From: Naasia sp.
GTDB lineage: Bacteria > Actinomycetota > Actinomycetes > Actinomycetales > Microbacteriaceae
DNA length: 64,000 nucleotides
Direction of reading: 5' to 3'
Assembly: GCF_025465545.1 (NCBI RefSeq)
Contig: NZ_JAODMK010000010.1
Location: forward strand, 109,813-173,812
Shown: positions 21,726 to 34,623 of the stretch, piece by piece
How the letters are laid out: each line of letters opens with the position of its first letter
How positions within the stretch are numbered: the stretch's first letter is position 1
Program-made: the position numbers and the translations under genes
Notes under the pieces: model-generated
Told to the model about the DNA's origin: nothing
Seen by the model: only the letters and a program-made list of their open reading frames with translations
The model's database searches: none

Positions 21726-23675
21726 TCACGCGCGCAGTCGCTCCGAGATCGTCTCCGCGAGGCGGGGCCCGATGCCCTTGACCGCCTGGATCTCCTCGGG
21801 CGTCGCCTGCTTGAGGCGGGTGACCGAGCCGAAGTGGCGGAGCAGGTCCCGCACCCGGGCGGTGCCGAGCCCGGGGATCTCGGTCAGGACCGAGGTGATG
21901 TCGCGCTTGCGCCGGGTTCGCTGGTGGGTGATCGCGAACCGGTGGGCCTCGTCGCGGATGCGCTGCATGAGGAACAGGGCGTCGCTGTTGCGGGGCAGGA
22001 TGATCGGGAAGTCGCTGTCGGGCAGCCACACCTCCTCAAGGCGCTTGGCGATGCCGCACAGGGCGATGCCCTCAACGCCGGACTCGCGCAGCGCTCGCGC
22101 GGCCGCCTGCACCTGGGGCTGGCCGCCGTCCACGATCAGGAGGTTCGGGCTGTAGGAGAACTTGCCCGGCCGGCGAGGAGCGGGAGCAGCGTCGTCCGCC
22201 TCAGGGTCGGGGCTTTCGGCGACGTCGTCGTCGTCCTCGTCCCGGGCGGCAACGTCGCCGGATTCGGTCTCGTCCTCGTCCGGGTCGCCGACCGGCGCGG
22301 AGTCGAGGTACCCCAGCCGCCGGCTGAGCACCTGATAGAGCGACTCGGTGTCGTCGGTCGAGTCGACGACGTTGAAGCGCCGGTACTGGTCCTTGCGGGG
22401 CAGGCCGTCCTCGAAGACCACCATGGACGCGACGATGTTGGTGCCGGAGAGGTGCGACACGTCGAAGCACTCCATCCGGAGCGGCGCCTCGGTCAGGCCG
22501 AGCGCCTCCTGGAGGTCGGTGAGCGCCCGGCTGCGGGACACGTAGTCGGCGCTCCTGCGCATCTTGTAGAGGTTGAGGGCCTGCTTCGCGTTGAGGGTCG
22601 CGGTCTGCAGCAGTGCCGCCTTCTCCCCGCGCTGGGCCGCGCGCAGCCGGACGGCCCCGCGGTCGCGCAGACCGCTGAGCAGCTGCTCGAGCGCGTCCGC
22701 GTCCTCCGGCAGCTCCGGCACGATCACCTCCTTCGGAGGCGGCTCGGCGCCGTCGTACGCGCTCTGCAGCACCGAGTCGACGAGGTCGCCCATGCCGAGG
22801 TCGAGCTCCTTGTCGACGACCCACGAGCGCACGCCCCGCACTCGCCCGCCGCGCACCCGGAACTGCTGCACCGCTGCCGCGAGCTCATCGTGGGCGATGC
22901 CGAAGACGTCGGCCTCCACGGTCTCGGGCAGCACCACCGCGCTCGACTCGAGCACGTTCTGGAGCGCCCCGATGCGGTCGCGGAGCTCCGCGGCCCGCTC
23001 GAAGTCGAGGTCCGCGGACGCCTGCTTCATCGCGCGGGTGAGGTCCGCGACCATCCGCGGATCCGGATTGGCCATGAAGGCGACGAACTGGTCGACGATC
23101 GCCCGGTGCTGGGTGATCGTCACCTTCTGCGAGCACGGTCCCCCGCAGCGGCCGATCTGGCCCGGGAAGCACGGCCGGCCGCTCTCCATCGCCCGCTTGT
23201 AGCTGGAGTCGGAGCAGGTGCGGATCGGGAAGGCCCGGATCATCTGGTCGATCGTCTCCCGGACAGCCCAGATCTTCGGATACGGGCCGAAGTACCGGGC
23301 GCCCGGGATGCGGCGGTTCCGCGTCACGATCACCCGGGGCGCCTCATCGCCGAGCGTGACGGCGAGGTACGGGTAGGTCTTGTCGTCCCGGAACTTGACG
23401 TTGAACGGCGGGTCGAACTCCTTGATCCAGGTGTACTCGAGCTGCAGCGCCTGGAAGTCACTGGCGACCGTCGTCCACTGCACCGAGGACGCGGTCGTCA
23501 CCATCCGGCGGGTGCGCTCGTGCAGGGTGTGCAGCGGAGCGAAGTAGTTGCTCAGCCGGGCGCGGAGGTTCTTCGCCTTCCCGACGTAGAGCACTCGTCC
23601 TTGGGCATCCGAGAACCGGTACACGCCCGGCTCGGTCGGGATCTCACCGGCCTTCGGCCGGTAGCTGAGTGCCAC
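21726..23675 (-). CDS. uvrC: Excinuclease ABC subunit C
   Basis: [35 protein letters not shown]-terminal HhH motif. Confidence 0.98.
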   Translation of the reverse strand: MALSYRPKAGEIPTEPGVYRFSDAQGRVLYVGKAKNLRARLSNYFAPLHTLHERTRRMVTTASSVQWTTVASDFQALQLEYTWIKEFDPPFNVKFRDDKTYPYLAVTLGDEAPRVIVTRNRRIPGARYFGPYPKIWAVRETIDQMIRAFPIRTCSDSSYKRAMESGRPCFPGQIGRCGGPCSQKVTITQHRAIVDQFVAFMANPDPRMVADLTRAMKQASADLDFERAAELRDRIGALQNVLESSAVVLPETVEADVFGIAHDELAAAVQQFRVRGGRVRGVRSWVVDKELDLGMGDLVDSVLQSAYDGAEPPPKEVIVPELPEDADALEQLLSGLRDRGAVRLRAAQRGEKAALLQTATLNAKQALNLYKMRRSADYVSRSRALTDLQEALGLTEAPLRMECFDVSHLSGTNIVASMVVFEDGLPRKDQYRRFNVVDSTDDTESLYQVLSRRLGYLDSAPVGDPDEDETESGDVAARDEDDDDVAESPDPEADDAAPAPRRPGKFSYSPNLLIVDGGQPQVQAAARALRESGVEGIALCGIAKRLEEVWLPDSDFPIILPRNSDALFLMQRIRDEAHRFAITHQRTRRKRDITSVLTEIPGLGTARVRDLLRHFGSVTRLKQATPEEIQAVKGIGPRLAETISERLRA

Positions 23676-23681
23676 GGCGCC

Positions 23682-26567
<2,886 letters not shown>

Positions 26568-26573
26568 CACAGA

Positions 26574-26597
26574 AGTTTAGTTCGGCACCTCCGACAC
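26574..26597 (-). promoter_or_regulatory. Putative damage-type promoter for uvrA: GTGTCGGAG-N9-TAAACT, leaderless
   Basis: Minus strand GTGTCGGAG GTGCCGAAC TAAACT then 6 nt to GTG at 26567; near-identical to the uvrB element. Confidence 0.65.
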
Positions 26598-26662
26598 CGG
26601 GCCCGGTTTCGCTGTGGGCGGGCGACACGCCGGGCGCTCGCCGAGCCGGCCGAGGGGTGGCG

Positions 26663-27361
26663 CTATGCGGCGGTGCCGTAGACGCGGCGGCGGTGCGCGG
26701 CGTACTGGTGCCGGCCGACGAGGCGGTAGAGCACCCGGGCCGGCGGGGGCATCTCGGCGAGGAACGCGTGCCGCGAGGCCGCGGGCATGCTCTGCAGGAT
26801 GAAGCCGAGCTGGATGAAGAGCCGGCCCTTCGGGATGCCCGCCCGCCCGTGCTCGCCGAGGAGGTTCCACTCGCGCTGGCTGAGCGCGGCGGCGGCGGAC
26901 GGGAGGATGTCCCTCTCCTCGGCGCCGAGGTGCTCGAGGAGAGCGGCGTTCACCCCGTCCAGCTTCTCCGCGACCCCGGTCCGCTCCCGCACAGAGCCCC
27001 TCGCCTGCCAGGACTTCGTGGTGGGGACCACCTCGTCCAGGAGTGCCGACATCGCCTGATGCTGCGACTTCATCACGGCGATGTGCAGCCCGCAGGCAGG
27101 GCTGCGCTCGGAGAGCCGGTCCCAGAGCAGGGTGTCCTCGCCGTGGTGATGCCGGTGCAGCGCCTCGACCATCTCGAGCACGTGGTCGCCGACGATCTTG
27201 GCGCGATCGCGGTCACCGGGGGCGACGCTGCGGACGAGCCCCGGCGCATCGCCGAACATGGACCGGAACAGGCCGTGGATCATGACCATGTCGCCCGTCT
27301 CGCAGCCGGGCACGTCGAGGGATTGGCGCGGCACTGTGGCCCCCTTAGTCGGATGCGCCAT
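26663..27361 (-). CDS. Hemerythrin domain-containing protein
   Basis: MVMIHGLFRSMFGD...EALHRHHHGEDTLLWDRL...SQHQAMSALL...LLEHLGAEERDILP His/Glu spacing. Confidence 0.85.
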   Translation of the reverse strand: MAHPTKGATVPRQSLDVPGCETGDMVMIHGLFRSMFGDAPGLVRSVAPGDRDRAKIVGDHVLEMVEALHRHHHGEDTLLWDRLSERSPACGLHIAVMKSQHQAMSALLDEVVPTTKSWQARGSVRERTGVAEKLDGVNAALLEHLGAEERDILPSAAAALSQREWNLLGEHGRAGIPKGRLFIQLGFILQSMPAASRHAFLAEMPPPARVLYRLVGRHQYAAHRRRVYGTAA

Positions 27362-27416
27362 GCTACTGCTCGCCCGTCCACCGACACGAGCGATCCTCGA
27401 TAACCGCCTGGCGGGC

Positions 27417-27839
27417 TCAGTCGAGGCGGACCGCGCCGTCCGGGTCGAGGAACCAGTCGGGGTTGTGCGCGACCTCCCAGGGGTGGCCGTCCGGGTCGAC
27501 GAAGACCCCCGAGTAGCCGCCCCACTCGGTGGCCGCCCCGCGCCGGGCCAGGACGGCGCCGGCGGTGGCCGCCTCGTCGAGGACCCGGTCGACCTCGGCG
27601 GCGCTGCCCACGTTGGAAGCGAGCGTGATGCCGCCCCAGCCGCCGGAGTCGCGTCTGCCGGAGTCGGCCGCCAGCTTCGCCCTGTCCCACAGCGCGACGA
27701 CCGTGCCGCCCGCGTCGAAGAACAGCACCTCTCCCTCGACCGACCGCGGGCTCGGCCGCCAGCCGAGCGCGAGGTAGAAGCGGCGTGCGCGGTCAAGGTC
27801 GGCCACTCCGAGGGTGACCAGACTGATTCGCTGTCGCAC
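27417..27839 (-). CDS. VOC (glyoxalase/bleomycin resistance) family protein
   Basis: ISLVTLGVADLDRARRFYLALGWRPS ... YSGVFVDPDGHPWEVAHNP. Confidence 0.9.
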   Translation of the reverse strand: MRQRISLVTLGVADLDRARRFYLALGWRPSPRSVEGEVLFFDAGGTVVALWDRAKLAADSGRRDSGGWGGITLASNVGSAAEVDRVLDEAATAGAVLARRGAATEWGGYSGVFVDPDGHPWEVAHNPDWFLDPDGAVRLD

Positions 27840-27843
27840 GAGG

Positions 27844-29910
27844 CTAGACCAGGTGTCCGGCCTTGGCCATCTGCCGCAGCTCCTTCTTGAGGTCGACCAC
27901 CTCGTCGCGCAGTCGGCCCGCGAGCTCGAACTTCAGCTCGGCGGCGGCCTGCAGCATCTGGTCGTTGAGGTCGGCGATGATCGACTCCAGCTCGTTGGCC
28001 CCGGCAGCGGCGATGCCCTGGCGACGCAGGTTCGGGGTCGGCGAGCGCTTGCCCGACTGGCGCCCCTCCAGCAGCTCCTTGGTGTCGGCGCCCTCACGGA
28101 TCAGGACGTCGGTGATGTCCGCGATCTTCTTGCGGAGAGGCTGAGGGTCGATGCCGTGCTCGGTGTTGTAGGCCACCTGACGCTCCCGGCGCCGGGTGGT
28201 CTCCTCGATCGCCTGCTTCATGGAGTCGGTCAGCTTGTCGGCGTACATGTGCACTTCGCCGGAGACGTTGCGGGCGGCGCGGCCGATGGTCTGGATGAGG
28301 GAGGTGGAGGATCGGAGGAAGCCCTCCTTGTCGGCGTCGAGGATGGCGACCAGCGACACCTCGGGCAGATCGAGACCTTCGCGGAGCAGGTTGATGCCGA
28401 TCAGCACGTCGTAGACACCCTGCCGGAGCTCGGTGAGGAGCTCCACCCGGCGGAGGGTGTCGACATCCGCGTGCAGGTAGCGCACCCGCACGCCCGCCTC
28501 GGCGAGATACGCGGTGAGCTCCTCCGACATCTTCTTGGTGAGCGTCGTGACCAGGATGCGCTCATCGCGCTCCACGCGGAGGCGGATCTCCTCGAGCAGG
28601 TCGTCGATCTGGCCCTTGCTCGGCTTGACCACGATCTGCGGGTCGATCAGGCCGGTGGGGCGGATGATCTGCTCCACGACGCCGTCGCCCATGCCGAGCT
28701 CGTAGCGGCCGGGCGTCGCCGAGAGGTACACCGTCTGGCCGACTCGCGCCTTGAACTCCTCCCATTTCAGCGGCCGGTTGTCCATGGCGCTGGGCAGCCG
28801 GAAGCCGTGCTCGACGAGGGTGCGCTTGCGGGAGGCGTCGCCCTCGTACATCGCGCCGATCTGCGGGACGGTGACGTGCGACTCGTCGATGACCACCAGG
28901 AAGTCCTCGGGAAAGTAGTCGATGAGGCAGTTGGGCGCGGCTCCGGGGCGCCGGCCGTCGATGTGCCGCGAGTAGTTCTCGATGCCGGAGCAGAAGCCGA
29001 TCTGCTCCATCATCTCCAGGTCGAAGGTGGTGCGCATCCGCAGTCGCTGGGCCTCGAGGAGCTTGCCCTGCCGCTCGAGCTCCTCGAGCCGCTCGGCGAG
29101 CTCGACGCGGATGGTGCCGATCGCGCGCCGCATCGTGTCGGGGCTGGCCGCGTAGTGCGTCGCGGGAAACACCGAGATGGCGTCGATCTGCCGGATCACC
29201 TCGCCGGTGAGCGGATGCAGCACGTAGAGCGCCTCGATCTCGTCACCGAACATCTCGATGCGGATCGCGTGCTCCTCGTAGACCGGGATGATCTCGATGG
29301 TGTCGCCGCGCACCCGGAAGCGGCCACGGGAGAAGTCGTAGTCGTTGCGCTCGTACTGCATGTTGATGAACCGGCGCACCAGGCGGTCCCGCGAGATGCG
29401 CTCGCCCACCTGGAGCGCGACCATGGCCTCGAGGTACTCCTCGGCGGCACCCAGTCCATAGATGCAGGACACCGTGGACACGACGATGACGTCCCGCCGG
29501 CTGAGCAGCGAGTTGGTGGTCGAGTGCCGAAGCCGCTCCACCTCCGAGTTGATGGACGAGTCCTTCTCGATGAAGGTGTCCGTCTGAGGCACGTACGCCT
29601 CGGGCTGGTAGTAGTCGTAGTAGGACACGAAGTACTCGACCGCGTTGTTGGGCATGAGCTCGCGGAACTCGTTGGCGAGCTGCGCGGCGAGCGTCTTGTT
29701 GTGGGCCAGCACGAGGGTGGGCCGCTGGACGGCCTCGATCAGCCAGGCCGTGGTGGCGGACTTGCCGGTGCCGGTCGCGCCGAGCAGAACGACGTCGGTC
29801 TCCCCCGCGTTGATGCGGCCGGCGAGCTCCGCGATGGCGGTCGGCTGGTCACCGCTCGGCGTGTAGTCGCTGATCACCTCGAAGGGGCGGACGGCACGGG
29901 TCGGCTGCAT
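27844..29910 (-). CDS. uvrB: Excinuclease ABC subunit B
   Basis: [57 protein letters not shown]. Confidence 0.98.
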   Translation of the reverse strand: MQPTRAVRPFEVISDYTPSGDQPTAIAELAGRINAGETDVVLLGATGTGKSATTAWLIEAVQRPTLVLAHNKTLAAQLANEFRELMPNNAVEYFVSYYDYYQPEAYVPQTDTFIEKDSSINSEVERLRHSTTNSLLSRRDVIVVSTVSCIYGLGAAEEYLEAMVALQVGERISRDRLVRRFINMQYERNDYDFSRGRFRVRGDTIEIIPVYEEHAIRIEMFGDEIEALYVLHPLTGEVIRQIDAISVFPATHYAASPDTMRRAIGTIRVELAERLEELERQGKLLEAQRLRMRTTFDLEMMEQIGFCSGIENYSRHIDGRRPGAAPNCLIDYFPEDFLVVIDESHVTVPQIGAMYEGDASRKRTLVEHGFRLPSAMDNRPLKWEEFKARVGQTVYLSATPGRYELGMGDGVVEQIIRPTGLIDPQIVVKPSKGQIDDLLEEIRLRVERDERILVTTLTKKMSEELTAYLAEAGVRVRYLHADVDTLRRVELLTELRQGVYDVLIGINLLREGLDLPEVSLVAILDADKEGFLRSSTSLIQTIGRAARNVSGEVHMYADKLTDSMKQAIEETTRRRERQVAYNTEHGIDPQPLRKKIADITDVLIREGADTKELLEGRQSGKRSPTPNLRRQGIAAAGANELESIIADLNDQMLQAAAELKFELAGRLRDEVVDLKKELRQMAKAGHLV

Positions 29911-29917
29911 GCCTTCG

Positions 29918-29940
29918 AGTTTAGGTTCGGCCTCCGACAC
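29918..29940 (-). promoter_or_regulatory. Putative damage-type promoter for uvrB: GTGTCGGAG-N8-TAAACT, leaderless
   Basis: Minus strand GTGTCGGAG GCCGAACC TAAACT then 7 nt (CGAAGGC) to ATG. Confidence 0.7.
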
Positions 29941-29991
29941 GGCGGCCGGGGTTCGCGCACGGCGCACGCCGGCCGGCCGCGCGACCCGGCG

Positions 29992-30588
29992 CTAGGCCTT
30001 CAGGCGGTCGTAGAGGGCGTCGGCCGCGCTCATCGTCTGCTCGAGGCTGCCTCCGGCGTCGATCACCTCGTCGGCGATGGCGGCGCGCTCCTCGTCGGTG
30101 GCCTGTGCGAGCACCCTCCCCTCCGCCTCGGCGCGGGTCATGCCCCGGGCGGTCATCATCCGGCGGATGCGCTCCTCGACCGGTGCCTGAACGACCACGA
30201 TGCGGTCGAATTCCGCCGCCCCGCGGGACTCCGCAAGCAGCGGCACGTCGTAGACGACCAGAGCGTCCGGATCGGTGGCGAGGGCCTCGGCGAACCTGGC
30301 ACGGGACAGCCGGGCGACCTCGGGGTGAACGATTGCGTTCACCTGCGCGCGGGCGTCCCCGTCGGCGAAAACGATCGCGCCGAGGGCGGCCCTGTCCAGC
30401 TCCCCCGAGGCGGTCAGCACCCGGTCACCGAAGGCACGGGCGAGCGCCGCGAGGCCGGGGCTGCCCACCGCGACCGCCTCACGCGCGAGCCGATCGGCGT
30501 CGACCACGACGGCACCCAGCTCCGCGAGGCGCCCCGCGACGGTGGACTTGCCTGCGGCGATGCCGCCGGTCAGCGCGATCAGGGTCAT
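29992..30588 (-). CDS. coaE: Dephospho-CoA kinase
   Basis: MTLIALTGGIAAGKSTVAGRLAELGAVVVDADRLAREAV. Confidence 0.96.
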   Translation of the reverse strand: MTLIALTGGIAAGKSTVAGRLAELGAVVVDADRLAREAVAVGSPGLAALARAFGDRVLTASGELDRAALGAIVFADGDARAQVNAIVHPEVARLSRARFAEALATDPDALVVYDVPLLAESRGAAEFDRIVVVQAPVEERIRRMMTARGMTRAEAEGRVLAQATDEERAAIADEVIDAGGSLEQTMSAADALYDRLKA

Positions 30589-30793
30589 CGCTCAAATCTA
30601 GACGCAGGCGGCGACCGGTCTTCAGGCCCGAGCTTTCCGGGAAGGGTCTGCCGGGCACCTCTAGACTCGGACGCGGCGGGGCCGGTCGCGGACGACGGCC
30701 ACGGATCGGAACCGCAAGAGCGCCGTCACGGCGCGGCAGGGGCGACCACGAGGACCGTTCCTGCGCTCTCGTGCAGCACGGATGGGGAAGCGG

Positions 30794-32788
30794 ATGAGCA
30801 GCTCGTCAGTCAAGGTCAGTGTGATCATCGCCGCCTACTGTCCCGGTGACGGCATCCTCCGGGTGGTGCATTCCCTGGATCGCCAGACCCTCCCCCAGGA
30901 CGAGTTCGAGGTCATCATCGTCGACGACGGCTCACCGGACGACACCTTCGAGCGCCTCACGGCGCTGCGCGCCACCAGGGGGAACATGCGGATCACGCAG
31001 ATCCCCAACTCCGGCTGGCCCAGCAGGCCGCGCAACGTGGCGATGGACCTCGCTTCCGGCGAGTATCTCCTCTTCATGGATCACGACGACTCGCTGTATC
31101 CGGACGCGCTGGAGCGCTCATACCGGCGCGCGGTCGCCACCCGCGCGGACGTCCTCAGCCCGAAGGAGTCCAAGACCAACGACATCGGGTGGGGCATGGC
31201 GCGCTTCACCGAGAACGTCGACAACATCATCGGCGCGACCGGGATCGACGGACTCCTGCCGATGGTGCCCCACAAGTTCTACCGCCGCGACTTCGTGGAG
31301 CGGCACGGCATCCGCTTTCCCGAGGGACGCCGGATGCTCTGGGAGGACATCTACTTCAACGTCGAGGCATACCGGCACGCCGAGGTGGTGACGGTCCTCT
31401 CGGACACGCCCGTCTACCTCTGGCACGCGACAGGGGCGAACAACTCCAAGACCTACGGACCGAAGACCGCTGAGTTCTGGGACCGCCTCCTCGACCTCTT
31501 CGCGTTCATCCAGAACACCCTCGACTCCCCCGCCTACGAGGCGGATCGGGTGGCGATGCTCCTGCACCAGTATCGCGGCCGTGTCCTCGCTCGACTCAGC
31601 CGCGCCCTGGCAACCGCGACACCCGCCGAAACGGCGATGGCCATGTCCTACGTGCACCGGATCCATCAGGAGTACGTTCCGGAGACCCTCGACGGGCACC
31701 TCGCCACGGTCGACCGCACCCGCTCCGTCCTGCTCCGTGCGGGACGCACCGACCTGCTCGGAGCGCTGCACCGATTCGATTCGACTCTCGCGGGCCAGAG
31801 CACCGCAACCGAGGTGTCGTGGACGGACGCCGGCGTCAGCATCGCGGCTTCCTGCACCTGGCGCAGCCGCACCGCGGACGGACCCGCACCGCTCCGCTCC
31901 GACCGCGGCCGCATCCTTCGGAACCTGCCCGCGGAGGTCGGCGCTGCCCTGCCAGGAGAGCTGGTCGACGTGACCGACCAGCTGCCCACCGCCACAGCCG
32001 GCCTCGAGATCCGCTCCCGAGCGGAGCACGTCACCTGGTCGCTGCCCACCTCGTCCACACCGTCGTTCATTCCTCGGGGCGATGGGACCGGGGCCCTCCG
32101 CGTCGACGTGACGGCGGAGGTCGACCTGGCAGGGTCGGGTTACGGGAGGATCTCCGAGTCCCCCGTCTGGGACCTCTACAGCCACACCGGCTGGCTGGGC
32201 GCCGACAAGCGCAGCAAGGTGACCTCCACGCTCCCCGCCCGCGCCGCCCTCCTCGATGGGCGCCCCGGGGTGGCGTATTCGAACACCCGGAAGGGGCTCA
32301 CCATAGATCTCGCGCAGAAGCTCCGCAGCGTCGCGAAGGACGGCCGCCCGCGCATTGCGGAGGCGAGCGGCGACATCGGCGCGTTCATTCTGCCGCTCGG
32401 CGCCGTGCACGTCTCGGGCCGGACGACCCTCCCCTCCCCGCTCCTGCTCACTCCGCTCACCGGCGCGGAGCGACAGGGCGCCGATCCGGATTCCGAGGTT
32501 CCGCCGCTGACCCTCGAGGGGCGGCTGGTCGGCGATGAGCAGGGTGCCCGGGTCGAGGCCGGCGGGGTCGTTCCCGCCGGGAGCTACCGACTGTCCGTGC
32601 CGACGACCGGCGGCGGCGCGGCGACGACCTCGCTCATCCTCGACGTCGAGAGCAGGGGCGGCATCGCGTTCCGCGACGTGCCCGCGACTCGGGAGCGAGC
32701 GGCGCGACCGCGGATCAGCGTGCTGGGTCGCGCTCGCGCGTCGGTGCGCGCGGCGCTCCGACGGCTCTCCCGGCGCGCGGGGCGCTGA
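30794..32788 (+). CDS. Glycosyltransferase family 2 protein with long C-terminal region
   Basis: VSVIIAAYCPGDGILRVVHSLDRQTLPQDEFEVIIVDDGSPDDTFE...LLFMDHDDSLYPDAL; ATG 30794 preceded by ggggaag. Confidence 0.9.
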   Translation: MSSSSVKVSVIIAAYCPGDGILRVVHSLDRQTLPQDEFEVIIVDDGSPDDTFERLTALRATRGNMRITQIPNSGWPSRPRNVAMDLASGEYLLFMDHDDSLYPDALERSYRRAVATRADVLSPKESKTNDIGWGMARFTENVDNIIGATGIDGLLPMVPHKFYRRDFVERHGIRFPEGRRMLWEDIYFNVEAYRHAEVVTVLSDTPVYLWHATGANNSKTYGPKTAEFWDRLLDLFAFIQNTLDSPAYEADRVAMLLHQYRGRVLARLSRALATATPAETAMAMSYVHRIHQEYVPETLDGHLATVDRTRSVLLRAGRTDLLGALHRFDSTLAGQSTATEVSWTDAGVSIAASCTWRSRTADGPAPLRSDRGRILRNLPAEVGAALPGELVDVTDQLPTATAGLEIRSRAEHVTWSLPTSSTPSFIPRGDGTGALRVDVTAEVDLAGSGYGRISESPVWDLYSHTGWLGADKRSKVTSTLPARAALLDGRPGVAYSNTRKGLTIDLAQKLRSVAKDGRPRIAEASGDIGAFILPLGAVHVSGRTTLPSPLLLTPLTGAERQGADPDSEVPPLTLEGRLVGDEQGARVEAGGVVPAGSYRLSVPTTGGGAATTSLILDVESRGGIAFRDVPATRERAARPRISVLGRARASVRAALRRLSRRAGR

Positions 32789-32868
32789 TCCGCCACTAGG
32801 ACCGGCTCAGCCTGGCCGCGGCGGGGACCGCTCGGCGTCCCGGGCGTGCCGCGACACGACACCGGAGA

Positions 32869-32906
32869 CACCGAAGGCCGGGCGCATCCGCGCCCGGCCT
32901 TCGGTG
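32869..32906. terminator. Strong hairpin between convergent glycosyltransferase and rpsA
   Basis: CACCGAAGGCCGGGCGC-ATCC-GCGCCCGGCCTTCGGTG, 17-bp perfect stem. Confidence 0.85.
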
Positions 32907-32919
32907 GAATCAGGTTCGA

Positions 32920-34419
32920 TCAGGAGTTGCTGGAGAGCCGCTCGCGAAGAGCCGCGAGAGACTCGTCGTCGGCGAGGGTGCCCGCACCGCGCGACTCGCT
33001 GGAGAAGCTCGACGACGATCCGGACGCACTCGGCGAGCTGTCGCTCGACGAACTGGACGAGCTGGTGATGCCGGCCGCCTCATCCGCGATGCCCTTGACG
33101 ATGAGCTCCTTGTGCTGCTCCCAGCGGGCCTGAGCATCTGCATACTCCTGCTCCCACTTGGCGCGCTGCTCCTCGAAGCCTTCCTTCCACTCGTTGGTCT
33201 CCGGGTCGAAGCCTTCGGGGAACTTGTAGTTGCCCTGCTCGTCGTACTCGGTGACCATGCCGTAGAGGGCGGCGAGGCCGGAGTCGAACTCCTGGTTGCT
33301 CGGGTCGATGCCCTCGTTGGCCTGCTTGAGGCTGAGCGAGATGCGGCGACGCTCGAGGTCGATGTCGATGATCTTCACGAAGACCTCGTCACTGACGGAG
33401 ACGACCTGCTCGGCCAGCTCGACGTGCTTGCTGGAGAGCTCGGAGATGTGCACCAGGCCCTCGATGCCGTCCGCCACGCGAACGAAGGCGCCGAACGGAA
33501 CCAGCTTGGTGACCTTGCCCGGGGCGATCTGGCCGATCGCGTGGGTGCGGGCGAAGACCTGCCACGGGTCCTCCTGCGTCGCCTTGAGCGACAGGGAGAC
33601 ACGCTCGCGGTCGAGCTCGACGGAGAGCACCTCGACGGTGACCTCCTGGCCGACCTCGACGACCTCGCTCGCGTGCTCGATGTGCTTCCAGCTGAGCTCG
33701 GAGACGTGCACGAGCCCGTCGACGCCGCCGAGGTCCACGAACGCACCGAAGTTGACGATCGAGGAGATGACGCCCTTGCGGACCTGGCCGGGGTGCAGGT
33801 TCGCGAGGAACGTGCTGCGGCTCTCGGACTGGGTCTGCTCGAGCAGGGCGCGGCGGGACAGGACCACGTTGTTGCGGTTCTTGTCGAGCTCCAGGATCTT
33901 CGCCTCGATCTCCTGGCCGAGGTACGGCGTCAGGTCGCGCACGCGGCGCAGCTCGATGAGCGAGGCGGGGAGGAAGCCGCGGAGGCCGATATCGACGATC
34001 AGACCGCCCTTGACGACCTCGATCACCGTTCCGGTGACCACGCCGTCTGCTTCCTTGATCTTCTCCACATCGCCCCATGCGCGCTCGTACTGGGCGCGCT
34101 TCTTGGACAGGATGAGCCGGCCCTCCTTGTCCTCCTTCTGGAGAACAAGGGCCTCGACACTGTCGCCGACGTTGACGACCTCGTTGGGGTCGACGTCGTG
34201 CTTGATGGAGAGCTCGCGGGAGGGGATGACACCCTCGGTCTTGTAGCCGACGTCGAGGAGGACCTCGTCGCGGTCGATCTTGACGACAATGCCCTCGATC
34301 AGGTCTCCATCGTTGAAGAACTTGAGGGTCTTCTCGACCGCGGCCAGGAAGTCTTCAGCGGATCCGATGTCGTTGATCGCGATCTGCCTGGTGGCCGGGG
34401 CGGTCGTAGCGGTTGACAT
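32920..34419 (-). CDS. rpsA: 30S ribosomal protein S1
   Basis: Four S1 repeats, e.g. GVISSIVNFGAFVDLGGVDGLVHVSELSWKHIEHASEVV; Ser-rich C-terminus. Confidence 0.97.
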   Translation of the reverse strand: MSTATTAPATRQIAINDIGSAEDFLAAVEKTLKFFNDGDLIEGIVVKIDRDEVLLDVGYKTEGVIPSRELSIKHDVDPNEVVNVGDSVEALVLQKEDKEGRLILSKKRAQYERAWGDVEKIKEADGVVTGTVIEVVKGGLIVDIGLRGFLPASLIELRRVRDLTPYLGQEIEAKILELDKNRNNVVLSRRALLEQTQSESRSTFLANLHPGQVRKGVISSIVNFGAFVDLGGVDGLVHVSELSWKHIEHASEVVEVGQEVTVEVLSVELDRERVSLSLKATQEDPWQVFARTHAIGQIAPGKVTKLVPFGAFVRVADGIEGLVHISELSSKHVELAEQVVSVSDEVFVKIIDIDLERRRISLSLKQANEGIDPSNQEFDSGLAALYGMVTEYDEQGNYKFPEGFDPETNEWKEGFEEQRAKWEQEYADAQARWEQHKELIVKGIADEAAGITSSSSSSSDSSPSASGSSSSFSSESRGAGTLADDESLAALRERLSSNS

Positions 34420-34623
34420 GTAGTAGTGACTCCAGAATGTGGACAGAATTCAGGCCACAGAGTAGGAGAGGAGTCTCCCGCTCGTGGCGAGCGGACAGGA
34501 TGCTGCCGAACGGCAACACGGCAGTCTAACGCGGATGAGGAGTGGTCTCCACCCGCAGACGACGGCCGTTGGACGGGCGACCGTAACGGCGCCCCCCGAC
34601 GGGCGGTCCCGGGCGGCACCCGG

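Noticed and set aside
27814-30849. 1011-aa plus-strand ORF
   Set aside because: Antisense to uvrB and coaE; mirror ORF.
32869-32906. 17-bp stem hairpin considered as an sRNA
   Set aside because: Convergent gene ends and lack of a promoter make a terminator sufficient.
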